Positions 49,894 to 58,692 are shown, numbered from the stretch's first letter. The stretch is 64,000 nt of DNA from Fibrella aquatilis (GCF_017353255.1 NZ_JAFMYU010000001.1:434001-498000), one strand, 5' to 3'. Notes: generated by a model not told the origin, from the letters alone. Numbers and translations: made by a program.

Positions 49894-50889
49894 TCACTTA
49901 AGCGTAACCTTGGTGGCACCGTAGCCGAATTTTTGTTTCTGGGCATCTTCGAAAAAGCGAACGTTGGGGTGGCGACTCAGGTGGCGGTGGAGTTCCTGCC
50001 GGAGTTTGCCCGTACCCACGCCGTGAATAAACGTAATCTCGCCCATACCCGACGCAATGGCGTTCTCTAAATTTTTCTCGAAGGCCCGCAACTGCACCTC
50101 CACCAGTTCGTCGGGTTTGCGTCCCGCCCCACCCGCGGGCAGCAGCTTCTCGATGTGCAGATCTACTACCGATGCCGGGCGGTCTACGCTTACTACGGGT
50201 GTGGTCTCGTTGGGTGTCAGCATCGCCGATTTCAGACCCTCGGCAGTGGGTGGAGCCATGCTGGCGTTGGTCGTTTCATCGTCGAGCTGGAAGACGTGAC
50301 CGGGCTGACCCAGTACGGGCACGGTCTGCTTGTTTTTGTAGAACGCCTGGGCGCGGGGCTTCAGCCGCTTCACCAGCGGCATCCGGGCGGGTTGCCCACC
50401 GCCGGGCCGGAAATATAGCGCCTGTGCCAGCAACGTAGGCCACTGCTCAAATTTGGCCAGGGCGTATAACTCGTTGATTTTCAATTGCGTCTTCGCCTTC
50501 AACGTGCCGCTTTGAATGCCCCGATAGCCTCCTTCCCGCTCTTCGGCCAGGGTAAAGAGCACCTCCCAGTCGGTGTTGTTCACGAGGTAAAGAGCCACGT
50601 CGCGGTCGTTTTGGGGCACGTAGGCGAGGTAGAAACCCACGCTTGCCAGCACCTGCCCCGGTTGCCCCAGCGGGCGTTGCGGCGCAAAGGCCTCGCGCAC
50701 GTCAGCCGCCTGCCCCGACGCCTTGAACCGCTCAGCCTCCATGGGTGACACGACCACCAATTCCGATTGCATGACGGGGATTCTAAACCCATCTTCAATC
50801 TCAATTTCAACCTGGTTGCCCGACAAGAACCGCGTCACCACGCCCTGTTCTTTTGCCCGCAACATCCGTACTTTATCGCCGATGTTCAT
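49894..50889 (-). CDS. DUF2027-Smr domain protein
   Basis: The 331-residue protein starts with a small beta-barrel (MNIGDKVRMLRAKEQGVVTR, FRIPVMQSELVVV) and a DUF2027-like middle (YLAYVPQNDRDVALYLVNNT). An Smr domain follows (about 245-331) with VVDLHIEKLLP and the IHGVGTGKLRQELH motif. Smr domains bind or cut branched or collided-ribosome nucleic acid; this stand-alone form is common in Bacteroidota and has no MutS part. It is upstream of the DUF4403 gene on the same strand. Confidence 0.87.
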   Translation of the reverse strand: MNIGDKVRMLRAKEQGVVTRFLSGNQVEIEIEDGFRIPVMQSELVVVSPMEAERFKASGQAADVREAFAPQRPLGQPGQVLASVGFYLAYVPQNDRDVALYLVNNTDWEVLFTLAEEREGGYRGIQSGTLKAKTQLKINELYALAKFEQWPTLLAQALYFRPGGGQPARMPLVKRLKPRAQAFYKNKQTVPVLGQPGHVFQLDDETTNASMAPPTAEGLKSAMLTPNETTPVVSVDRPASVVDLHIEKLLPAGGAGRKPDELVEVQLRAFEKNLENAIASGMGEITFIHGVGTGKLRQELHRHLSRHPNVRFFEDAQKQKFGYGATKVTLK

Positions 50890-50974
50890 ATATACTGGAT
50901 CTTGGATACTGGATATTGGACGATAGACAAAAGAACAGTCGGGTCTAGCGTCCAGTATCCAAAGTCCAATGTCT
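50890..50974. repeat. Heptamer-armed hairpin between receptor and DUF2027 genes
   Basis: Left units: ATACTGG, ATCTTGG, ATACTGG, ATATTGG; right-arm inverse: ACATTGG, ACTTTGG, ATACTGG, ACGCTAG. The related arms at 45116 use GTTGGAT/ACTGGAC. It starts at the base after the DUF2027 start codon and ends next to the stop of the receptor gene. Confidence 0.82.
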
Positions 50975-53065
50975 TCATTTAATTCCCAACCGTAACCCTA
51001 CCGTAAAGTTCCGGCGGGGGGCAGCGTTGTAGTAGCGGTTGCCTACCGCGTTGAGGTCGTAGCCGAGGCTGTAGGTCTGGTCGAGGAGGTTATCGCCGCC
51101 CGCGTAAAGATCAGCCGTTATATGCCTACCTATCAGCTGCTTATACCCTATCGTGGCTTGTAGCAACCGCGTGGGGTCGGCGGTGGCGGTGTTGGCGTCG
51201 TTGAGAGCAAACGGGGTCAGAAACTGGTAGGTAACGTGGGCGTAAAGACCCATAGGCAACGCCGCATCCAGCCCCCAGACGCCCGTGAACGGTGCCACGC
51301 CTGGCACTTTATTGCCCGACAAATCGACCGCCAACTGTTGGTAGCTTAGGTAGGTATAGTTGGTTAGGGTCAGGCTTTGCCACACTTTCAGGATGGGTCC
51401 GTTGACAGCATTACTGGCGGGCAGCAGGTCATAGCCGAGGTAGCTTTCCAGGCCCAGTTGCTGCGTACGGCCCGCGTTGACAAAATACTCAGCCCCGTTG
51501 GCCAGTGACCGCCGCACAATGGTGTTGCGAAGCCCCAGCGAATACCCGACCACATCGAACTGAAGCCGGTCGAACAGCCGTCCGCGCAGGCCCAATTCAG
51601 CCTGAACACCCCGTTCCGGCTCCAGGTCGGCGTTGAAAAAACCTGCCGACGACAGCACTTCCTGGCTCGTGGGGACCGAATAGCCCGAACTGACGTTAAA
51701 AAACAACGCTGCCTGCTGCCCCAGCGATTTCGACACCGCCACCCGCAACAAACCCACCGGCGTGAAGCTCCGATTCTGTTGACCGGGGCCGGGTTTGCTG
51801 GCAACAGAAAAGCGCGTAAACTGATACTGCGTCTGGTTATAGCTCAGGCCCAGCGTCCCTACGATGCCATAAGGCAGTTGCAACTCGTCCTGTATGAATA
51901 GGTTGTACTGTTGCGCCCGAAGTTCATCATCGGTTTGCAGGGTGTCGATCTGTCCTTTGCGGTTGCCGAAGTTCCGTGAGCCGGTGCGGTTGGTTTGCCA
52001 CTCGCCGCCAATTGTCAACGTATATAGTCCCCCGGTGGGGCTAAACCGTGTTACACTCCGTCCGCCAAGACCCTGATCGGTACGGCGTTCGTAGTTGGTG
52101 ATGAACGGGTTGTTGAACTCCGTTGCCGACGTAAAGAGCACGTTGGTCGTCTGCCAGCGGGGGTTCCATACGTAGCGGTGCGATGCCCCCAGGTAAGCCA
52201 CTTTCTGGTTGATGGCCGCGCCCTGTTCGGCACTGCCGGGGAGGGTCCGGGTGGCAGGGCGCGAGGCGGCGGGGTTGGCCCGGAACTGCGCTTCGGTGAG
52301 GCCACCGGGAGTTTCGTAGTACAGGTCCGAGTAGATAAACAAGCCTGTCAGCGACTGCTTTTCGCTCAGGCTAACCGTACCCGTAATGGCCACATTGTCG
52401 CGCACCGACTGGCTGTGGTCGCGGTAGCCATCGGCCTGTAAGTGGTTTACGCTGAGCATTATGTTCGACGATTCTCCCGCCGACTGAGCCAGCGCGCTGT
52501 AGCCCTGCTGCCCGTAGCTACCGGCCAGATAGCCCACCTCAACCTGGTTGGTACCCGCCGTGGTGGCAGGACCACTGAGCAGCACCGTGCCGCCCGTATT
52601 CGAGCCGTAGAGACTGCCCGACGGCCCTTTGATGACCTCTACCCGGCCAAGCATTCTAACATCAAGCGCATTGATGGGTGTATTGCCCGACGCGTCGGTG
52701 AGGGGCATGTCCTGGTAATAAACCCGCACGTTGCGCACCCCAAACGGCGACCGGATCAGGCTTCCCCGAATCGAGAGCCGGTAGCTCCCCGGCGACCGTT
52801 CGTCCATACGGACACCCGGCAGTGTGTTCATGGCCGACACCAGCGTGGGCGTGGCAAACCGCTGGGTAAGCTCGCGGCGGGAGAGCAGCCCCACCGAGGC
52901 CGCCGTGCTGAGCAGTGTCCGGTTCGATTCGTAGGCCCGCACCACCACTTCGTTTAGCGGTCGGGCGGTGAGCGTATCAGCCGTTAACTCCGTAGATTGC
53001 GCCAACAACTGGCAGGGCACGAGGCAGGCAGCGAAGTAACAAGCGTTATATAAACTAGTTTTCAT
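50975..53065 (-). CDS. TonB-dependent outer membrane receptor
   Basis: The start at 53065 (MKTSLYNACYFAACLVPCQLLAQ) gives a signal peptide. The 696-residue protein has a plug domain (NEVVVRAYESNRTLLSTAAS, VEVIKGPSGSLYGSNTGGTV) and a 22-strand-type barrel ending NFTVGLRLGIK. It has no carboxypeptidase-like N-terminal domain, so it looks like a siderophore or small-solute receptor rather than a SusC. No SusD partner is nearby. Substrate unknown. Confidence 0.9.
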   Translation of the reverse strand: MKTSLYNACYFAACLVPCQLLAQSTELTADTLTARPLNEVVVRAYESNRTLLSTAASVGLLSRRELTQRFATPTLVSAMNTLPGVRMDERSPGSYRLSIRGSLIRSPFGVRNVRVYYQDMPLTDASGNTPINALDVRMLGRVEVIKGPSGSLYGSNTGGTVLLSGPATTAGTNQVEVGYLAGSYGQQGYSALAQSAGESSNIMLSVNHLQADGYRDHSQSVRDNVAITGTVSLSEKQSLTGLFIYSDLYYETPGGLTEAQFRANPAASRPATRTLPGSAEQGAAINQKVAYLGASHRYVWNPRWQTTNVLFTSATEFNNPFITNYERRTDQGLGGRSVTRFSPTGGLYTLTIGGEWQTNRTGSRNFGNRKGQIDTLQTDDELRAQQYNLFIQDELQLPYGIVGTLGLSYNQTQYQFTRFSVASKPGPGQQNRSFTPVGLLRVAVSKSLGQQAALFFNVSSGYSVPTSQEVLSSAGFFNADLEPERGVQAELGLRGRLFDRLQFDVVGYSLGLRNTIVRRSLANGAEYFVNAGRTQQLGLESYLGYDLLPASNAVNGPILKVWQSLTLTNYTYLSYQQLAVDLSGNKVPGVAPFTGVWGLDAALPMGLYAHVTYQFLTPFALNDANTATADPTRLLQATIGYKQLIGRHITADLYAGGDNLLDQTYSLGYDLNAVGNRYYNAAPRRNFTVGLRLGIK

Positions 53066-53143
53066 GTAAAAAAGTAATACAGGCACAAGGTTTGTACTAG
53101 TGAAGCGTACCCTCCGTACAACTTATCTCCGTTCGTTTTCGTC

Positions 53144-53986
53144 ATGTTCCGGCTTAGTTTATTCGCAATCTTTATCCTGACCACCTTGGCCAGGAGTTCT
53201 CTGCTGGCCCAGACAATAACCGAACGAGCTGATTTACAGGCAATATTCGACAGCCTTCAGGTAAAAGGCAGCTTCCTGCTTTACGATGCAACGGAGGGCC
53301 AATGTACGGCTTATCGGCCCGACGACTGTCGACGGGGCACGTTACCGGGGTCAACGTTCGAGATTGTCAACACGCTCATTGGCTTAGAGACGGGCAACCT
53401 TAGCGGCCCCGAAACCGTCATTGCCTGGGATGGCATACGGCGGCCTGTGCTGGACTGGAACCGCCCGCAGACGCTTGAATCGGCCTTCCGGGGGTCGACA
53501 GTGCCGTTTTATCAGGAATTGACCCGCCGCATCGGGGTGACTGACATGCGCGGTTTCCTGAGCAAGCTCCACTACGGCCACCTGGTTGTGAGCCGTGCTA
53601 CGCTCGACAATTTCTGGCTGCAAGGCCCCTCTGCCATATCTCTTTTCGACCAGGTGCTGTTCCTGCGCGAACTGCTGACCGGCTGCGTACCCTTCTCGCC
53701 CGACAACCGGGCCGTGCTGCGTTTTCTGATGCGTACTGAGGCTACCCCGGCCTATAAACTCTTTGCCAAAACGGGTTGGGTGGGGTTCGGCCGCGACGAA
53801 GGCCTTCCCGCGCCGTCGACGTATATAGACTATGGTTGGTACGTTGGCTACCTCGAACGCGCCGACGGACACCAATTCATTTTCGCTACCCGCCTGGAAA
53901 GCCCCGCCCCAGTGCCCGACCATTGGCCCGCCGCCCGAAAGGCAGTGACCCTGGGCTGTCTGCGAAAACTTGGCGTGATCAAGTAG
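53144..53986 (+). CDS. Class D beta-lactamase homologue with altered active site
   Basis: The 280-residue secreted protein (signal ILTTLARSSLLAQ) matches the OXA/penicillin-recognising fold. Landmarks are Ser70 in GSTFEI, Ser118 in GSTVPFYQELTRRIGV, YGH at 144-146 (usually YGN), DNFWLQGP, and KTG with Lys209. The lysine after Ser70 in S-x-x-K, which is carbamylated in class D enzymes, is Glu73 (GAG). Hydrolysis of beta-lactams is therefore doubtful. It is divergent from the TonB receptor. Confidence 0.85.
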   Translation: MFRLSLFAIFILTTLARSSLLAQTITERADLQAIFDSLQVKGSFLLYDATEGQCTAYRPDDCRRGTLPGSTFEIVNTLIGLETGNLSGPETVIAWDGIRRPVLDWNRPQTLESAFRGSTVPFYQELTRRIGVTDMRGFLSKLHYGHLVVSRATLDNFWLQGPSAISLFDQVLFLRELLTGCVPFSPDNRAVLRFLMRTEATPAYKLFAKTGWVGFGRDEGLPAPSTYIDYGWYVGYLERADGHQFIFATRLESPAPVPDHWPAARKAVTLGCLRKLGVIK

Positions 53987-53991
53987 GAGTC

Positions 53992-54128
53992 TTTTAAGGG
54001 GAGTTTTCAGTTTAAAGGGAGTTTTCAGTTTGTAGTTTTCAGTTGCTTCGCATGCTCCGTACTATAGCGCGAAGCAACTGAAAACTACAAACTGAAAACT
54101 CCCTTTAAACTGAAAACTCCCCTTAAAA
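53992..54128. repeat. Perfect 60-bp inverted repeat of heptamers
   Basis: Arms 53992-54051 and 54069-54128 are exact complements. The text is built from GAGTTTT/CAGTTTA/TTTTCAG-type units and ends in the cap TTGCTTCGC/GCGAAGCAA around a 17-base loop. The left edge is 6 bases after the beta-lactamase-like gene's stop, and the right edge 36 bases before the SPL-like start. Confidence 0.93.
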
Positions 54129-54164
54129 TGGAGCCATTAAGGCCGTTTCGGTGTTTTCTATTCG

Positions 54165-55316
54165 ATGGAAGATGTGCTGTTGAATCGTGTAGAAGAAAGC
54201 CCTAAGGTCGACCAGCGGTCGGCGCGGGTGTGGATGCCGAAGCGGGTGCTGTTTACGCCCGACGCCCTGAATGAGGCCTATGGCCAGCAGATTTACGAGC
54301 GGGTGTCGGCCCTGAAGTTGCCTATCGAGGTGATGAAGAACAACCGGCTCACTGGCCTGCGTGGGGCCGACGACCGCGAGACTTACCGCATTGCCAAAAA
54401 CACGCTGGCCATTGTCAACGCGCCACCCAGCGCCATGCGCCTACAACCCATTCCGCCCTCGGCCGACTGGCAGATGAACCTGGCCGAAGGCTGCCCCGCC
54501 CACTGCCAGTACTGCTACCTGGCGGGGAGTCTGGCAGGACCACCCGTGGTGCGCGTGTATGCCAACCTGCCCACCATGCTGGCCAACACCGCCAACTACG
54601 AAGGCACCTACCCACCCAACGCCACCTGGCAAAACGTAGACGGCAAACCCGGTCAGCGCCCTACTTCCTTTGAAGTGAGCTGCTACACCGACGTATTGGG
54701 CATTGAGCACCTGACGGGTGGCCTGGCCGAGTGCATTCGGTATTACGGGCAGCGCGAAAACGGGCAGCTGCGGTTTGTGACAAAATACGACCAGGTAGAC
54801 AGCCTGCTGACCCTGCCCCATAACGGTCATACCCGCGCCCGCGTGAGCCTTAATACCGAGTCTATTGCCCGCAAGCTGGAAGGGGGCACTGCCTCTGTGG
54901 AAGCCCGGTTGCAGGCACTCCGCAAGCTGGCCTTGCCAACAGAACTGGGCGGTGGTGGCTACCCTGTGGGCATCATTCTGGCCCCAATTATGCCCATTCC
55001 GTACTGGCAGGAGGAATACAGCCACCTACTCGACCGGATTTATGATGCACTGGATTATAGCCAGTTAGGCAGCCAGCTAGACCTGAACGTAGAGATGATC
55101 AGCCACCGGTTTACCCCCGGCTCGAAAGATGTGCTGATGCAGTGGTACCCCAACACGTCGCTGGATATGGACGAGGCGGGCCGGTCGGCGAAGCGTAACA
55201 AATTCGGGGGCACCAAATATGTCTACCAACCCACCGACATGCAGGCGATGAAGCGGTTCTTCTACGCCGAGTGGACCAAACGCTTCCCCAACGCGCCAAT
55301 TTTGTATTGGACGTAG
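54165..55316 (+). CDS. Spore-photoproduct-lyase-family radical SAM protein
   Basis: The 383-residue protein has the radical SAM cluster CPAHCQYC with Cys110, Cys114 and Cys117, and the segment SCYTDVLGIEHLTGG whose Cys173 aligns with the hydrogen-donor Cys of SplB (SCTSDPIGIEH in Bacillus). The C-terminal HRFTPGSKDVLMQWYPNTSL and RNKFGGTKYVY segments also fit SPL. The family repairs the thymine dimer spore photoproduct. This organism is not expected to make spores, so the lesion repaired may differ. It stands alone between hairpins. Confidence 0.85.
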   Translation: MEDVLLNRVEESPKVDQRSARVWMPKRVLFTPDALNEAYGQQIYERVSALKLPIEVMKNNRLTGLRGADDRETYRIAKNTLAIVNAPPSAMRLQPIPPSADWQMNLAEGCPAHCQYCYLAGSLAGPPVVRVYANLPTMLANTANYEGTYPPNATWQNVDGKPGQRPTSFEVSCYTDVLGIEHLTGGLAECIRYYGQRENGQLRFVTKYDQVDSLLTLPHNGHTRARVSLNTESIARKLEGGTASVEARLQALRKLALPTELGGGGYPVGIILAPIMPIPYWQEEYSHLLDRIYDALDYSQLGSQLDLNVEMISHRFTPGSKDVLMQWYPNTSLDMDEAGRSAKRNKFGGTKYVYQPTDMQAMKRFFYAEWTKRFPNAPILYWT

Positions 55317-55317
55317 G

Positions 55318-55416
55318 GATTTACGAGGTACGAATTACGATTTGTTGCTTACACTGGAGGATGAGTACTCTGGCGTAAGCAACAAATCGTAATTCGTAAA
55401 TCGTACCTCGTAAATC
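55318..55416. repeat. Heptamer hairpin with arms differing by one unit
   Basis: Left arm (35 bases): GATTTAC-GAGGTAC-GAATTAC-GATTTGT-TGCTTAC. Right arm (42 bases) is the inverse of the same with one more GATTTAC after GAGGTAC. Cap TTGCTTAC/GTAAGCAA. The edges lie 2 bases after the SPL-like stop and on the outer-membrane protein stop. It is the clearest proof of unit-wise growth. Confidence 0.93.
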
Positions 55417-56179
55417 AAAACACTCTATTCCTTGCCCGGAACTGAATGGTTAGTCCGGCAGAGAGGGTGGCGGTAGTGAGGGTCTTTTGGCTGTTGTAGG
55501 TTAGTTGCTGCGTGAGGTTCCCGTAGCGCGATTCCAGGGGCACGTTGGCGAAGGTGAAGCGGGCGGAGCTGTAATCGCCGTTTACGTGCACGGCCACCGT
55601 GGGGCTAACCCGGAAACGGAGGCTCATACCCGCGCCGCTGGCCAGGGCTTTGGCTTCGCGGTTGTCGGTACGAATGAGCGTTTCGGTCTGGTTGATCTTG
55701 CCCTGCACGCAGGTTTCGGGGCAGGTGGCCCATGCCTGACCAGCCAGCGCACGGAGGTCCAGCGCAAACCGGCCCAGGGGAATGGTAATGAACGGCCCCG
55801 CCATGAGGCTGCGGCTCTGCCAGCGACCCGATTTGCCCGCTGGTGTGCTAGCCTGAAGATTGTCGCCCGGCGATTTAATATAAGCGTTGACCATGGCGGC
55901 GGCATCATAACCGTTCTGGGTTTCTTCATAGCGGCCCATCAGGCCCAGCGGCCCGGCCAGGCGGTAGCCTGCCATCACGCTCCAGGTTTGTCCACGCAGG
56001 GCAAGGCCGTTTTCTTCAGCATCGGTGGTGCGATTGCCGAAATTGCCCAGTGGCTGACTAGTGCCCAGCGAGACGGAAACAAACCCATTTTTTTGTTGAC
56101 TATTGAAGATAAACGCTTTCTGCGCCCAGCTGCTATGAGCGGCAGCAAGCAGGAGCAGAATCAGGCACAAGCGATACAT
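55415..56179 (-). CDS. Outer membrane beta-barrel protein, 254 aa
   Basis: The start at 56179 (MYRLCLILLLLAAAHSSWAQ) gives a signal peptide; the longer frame lies in the divergent promoter. The mature part alternates short beta strands (NGFVSVSLGTSQPLGNFG, SVMAGYRLAGPLGLMGRYE) and ends in an aromatic residue (ARNRVF), the pattern of small outer-membrane barrels. No family is assigned. It is divergent from the DxDD-motif gene. Confidence 0.75.
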   Translation of the reverse strand: MYRLCLILLLLAAAHSSWAQKAFIFNSQQKNGFVSVSLGTSQPLGNFGNRTTDAEENGLALRGQTWSVMAGYRLAGPLGLMGRYEETQNGYDAAAMVNAYIKSPGDNLQASTPAGKSGRWQSRSLMAGPFITIPLGRFALDLRALAGQAWATCPETCVQGKINQTETLIRTDNREAKALASGAGMSLRFRVSPTVAVHVNGDYSSARFTFANVPLESRYGNLTQQLTYNSQKTLTTATLSAGLTIQFRARNRVF

Positions 56180-56270
56180 GGATACAGTGGCTAAGTGGAT
56201 TAATAGGTCGTTGGTAGGTGCAGCCACAAAACCAGTGCCACAATTCCGGCCAACCACGTATTTTTGACCC

Positions 56271-57386
56271 ATGCCGTCGCCAAGCCCACGCTTACTTTTG
56301 CAACAAATTACTGACGATCAGTTAGTTGACTCCCATCTCTTCCCTGAAGGATTACTGGCGGCTTACCGGCATAATCCGTATTGGGGCTATGAGCGGCCCG
56401 ACCCGAACCTGTTTTTTACGACCGTTAGCGTTTTCACCCTTCAGGGGCTTCTCCCCCGCCTCGCTCCTGCCGAACAGACCCTTGTCCGGCAGATCATAGA
56501 TCGCGCCCTGCCCTCCTACGATGCCTTTAAAAACAAGGACGGCCTGCTTACCTACAACTTCTACGCTACCCGGCCGTCGCGGCATTTTCCGTATGGTTTG
56601 CTCATGCACCGGTTCCGTCATTTCCAGCTTCCCGACGATATCGACGATACGGCCATGGTGTACCTCACCCGCTACGGCAGCCCGGCCCAACCCAGCCCCG
56701 ACGATCTGCTTTTTTTGCATGAAAAGCTCGCGCACCATGCCAACGGCACCCGGCTCTGGGTGCGAAATACCTTCCCGGAATATCGTTCGTTACAGGCTTA
56801 TTCAACCTGGTTTGGGAAGAACATGCCCGTCGAATTCGATGCCTGCGCGCTGGCCAATATGCTCTGCTGCGTGTATACGTACAACCTGCCTCTGGACGTA
56901 CACGCGCTGGACAGCCTGACCCTCCTGGCCGATCTGATCCGCACCGACCGCTACCGTACCGATTCCTTCCGGGCGGCGCACAACTACGCCCGTCCGTCTT
57001 TGATTGCCTACCACGTAGCCCGGCTCATGGCCCACCACGACCCCGAAATCCTCCGCCCCATCCGCGCCAAATTCGTGGCCGACATGCGCCAGGAACTGGC
57101 CCTTACTATGCAACCCATGGAGCAAATTCTCTGGGCCACGTCGCTGCTCCGCCTGGGTGAAAAAATCCCGGCCGTGCCACTGGAAGGCATAGAGGCCACT
57201 TTCCCCGATTTCTCCTTCTTCATAGCGGGTATGTTGTCGGCCTATGAACAGCCGGGGCTCTACCGCTGGGCACACCGCCCCTTCTGGCACATCCGCTGGC
57301 GCTGCCCCGCCCACTGCCGGGTGCTGGTGCTGGAGTATCTTTCACTCTCTCTTTCGCTCACTTCATCTGGCCGAAATAACGGTTGA
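56271..57386 (+). CDS. Alpha/alpha-barrel protein with DxDD terpene-cyclase-like motif
   Basis: The 371-residue protein is helical, soluble and without a signal peptide. LPDDIDDTAMVYL contains D123-I124-D125-D126-T-A-M, matching the DxDD(TA) acid of class II terpene cyclases, where the middle Asp protonates the substrate. The repeating hairpin pattern (LLTYNFYATR, EYRSLQAYSTWFGKNMPVE, VDHALDSL-like) suits a single alpha-alpha barrel. Full bacterial class II cyclases are longer (two barrels), so this could be a relative without that activity. The tail is Ser/Leu-rich. Confidence 0.6.
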   Translation: MPSPSPRLLLQQITDDQLVDSHLFPEGLLAAYRHNPYWGYERPDPNLFFTTVSVFTLQGLLPRLAPAEQTLVRQIIDRALPSYDAFKNKDGLLTYNFYATRPSRHFPYGLLMHRFRHFQLPDDIDDTAMVYLTRYGSPAQPSPDDLLFLHEKLAHHANGTRLWVRNTFPEYRSLQAYSTWFGKNMPVEFDACALANMLCCVYTYNLPLDVHALDSLTLLADLIRTDRYRTDSFRAAHNYARPSLIAYHVARLMAHHDPEILRPIRAKFVADMRQELALTMQPMEQILWATSLLRLGEKIPAVPLEGIEATFPDFSFFIAGMLSAYEQPGLYRWAHRPFWHIRWRCPAHCRVLVLEYLSLSLSLTSSGRNNG

Positions 57387-57517
57387 TACGGGTTGTGGAT
57401 GGCCTTGCGGGGGGTAGGGGGCAACTTTGTGGTGTCGGAAGGGGCTGCCAGGTCGCTTCCGGCTGCCTTCCTCTTTTCAACCAAACGCCCCGCTCAGAAC
57501 GGGAAACAACAAATCCG

Positions 57518-58015
57518 ATGAACCGTTTAGTCACCTTCCTCCTGCCCATTGTGCTTGGGCTGTTGACAACGCTTAGCGCCTGCAAAAAAGACCAGCAGGC
57601 CGTTACCCCCGACACCCCCGGCGATTTTGTAGCCTCGTTTGTGGGCGTGCGCTGGCAGATGGCCAGCTTTGAACTTACCCCGCCACAGGACCTCGACGGC
57701 GACGGCAGACCCGACAGCAACCTGCTCCAGTTTATGCGCCCCTGCGACCTTGACAACACCCTGATTTTTGAACGCAACGGCAGCCTGACCGGCGACAACG
57801 GCAAGCTCAGCTGCGACGATGATGCGGCCACCAACAAACCCGGTACATGGACCTACGACAACGCGTCGAAGAAAATGACGGTGGTAGACGGCGACGACGG
57901 CAGCGTGTCGAACTGGACGGTGGAAGAGGCCTCGGCCCGCTACCTTAAAGTAAAGACCACCATCACTGAAGATGGCCATACCTACGCCGCTGTTATCACC
58001 TGGAAAGCCGTCTAA
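57518..58015 (+). CDS. Lipocalin-like lipoprotein
   Basis: The start at 57518 gives a lipoprotein signal (LGLLTTLSACKKDQQ); the upstream part of the frame lies in the promoter region. The 165-residue product has a beta-rich domain typical of the lipocalin-like family of this phylum (VGVRWQMASFELTPPQ, LIFERNGSLTGDNGKL, GTWTYDNASKKMTVVD). DLDGDGRPDS resembles a calcium-binding loop. It follows the DxDD-motif gene by 131 bases and precedes a VOC gene. Confidence 0.76.
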   Translation: MNRLVTFLLPIVLGLLTTLSACKKDQQAVTPDTPGDFVASFVGVRWQMASFELTPPQDLDGDGRPDSNLLQFMRPCDLDNTLIFERNGSLTGDNGKLSCDDDAATNKPGTWTYDNASKKMTVVDGDDGSVSNWTVEEASARYLKVKTTITEDGHTYAAVITWKAV

Positions 58016-58045
58016 ATACACACCACCCATAGACCAGCCTTTGCC

Positions 58046-58558
58046 ATGAAAATCACCCGCCTGGAGCTGGCCGTTAACGATCTGATGGCCACGCAACAAT
58101 TCTACGCTCACCGGTTATGCCTGCCTATGGTCAACGCTACCTACTGGAGCGCTACGTTTCGGGTGGGGTGGACCGAACTGATCTTCACCCAGACGCAACG
58201 CCCGGTGGCCTCTTACCGCTTTGCGCTGAACATACCCATCTACAGCCTGGAACAATACCAGCTCTGGTTCGACCTGCCCTACCTGAGCCTCGATGAACGG
58301 GGTTGTCGAATCGCTCAATTTCCGAATTGGCAGGCACGCGCAGTCTGTTTTCTAGACCCCAACGGCAATATCGTCGAGTTCATCGAGCGGCAGGATGCCG
58401 TCTGTACCGAGCCGGGAGCCTATTTCCAGGGCGTCAGTGAAGTGGGTGGGCCGTTTACCACCTACCTATCTGACTCACAGCCAGTATGCAGCCCAAAGCC
58501 CCACATCTGTACCTGCGGTAAACGTGCCGATGTAGGCGCCCTGCTGGCACAGGCTTAA
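58046..58558 (+). CDS. VOC (glyoxalase-fold) family protein
   Basis: The 170-residue protein has paired beta-alpha-beta-beta-beta modules: ITRLELAVNDLMATQQFYAH at the start, and VCFLDPNGNIVEFIERQD with the conserved Glu near the middle. Such proteins bind a metal and act as isomerases, dioxygenases or resistance proteins. The C-terminal 40 residues (SDSQPVCSPKPHICTCGK) with three Cys are unlike the family and may be a frameshifted or novel tail. It lies 30 bases after the lipoprotein gene. Confidence 0.72.
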   Translation: MKITRLELAVNDLMATQQFYAHRLCLPMVNATYWSATFRVGWTELIFTQTQRPVASYRFALNIPIYSLEQYQLWFDLPYLSLDERGCRIAQFPNWQARAVCFLDPNGNIVEFIERQDAVCTEPGAYFQGVSEVGGPFTTYLSDSQPVCSPKPHICTCGKRADVGALLAQA

Positions 58559-58692
58559 TCGTAGACCTTGGCCATTAACCATTAGACAAGCCCCCCCTGA
58601 AGCCATCCGGTTCAACCACCGAAATAGTGGTTTCATAGGCGTTTTGTGTTGGCTTGTCGACGTTTAAGTAGGGGTGTTGCTTATTCTGAGGG

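Noticed and set aside
50975-53065. SusC/SusD polysaccharide locus with the GH16 gene
   Set aside because: The receptor lacks the SusC N-terminal domain, no SusD follows, and the GH16 gene is 25 kb away.
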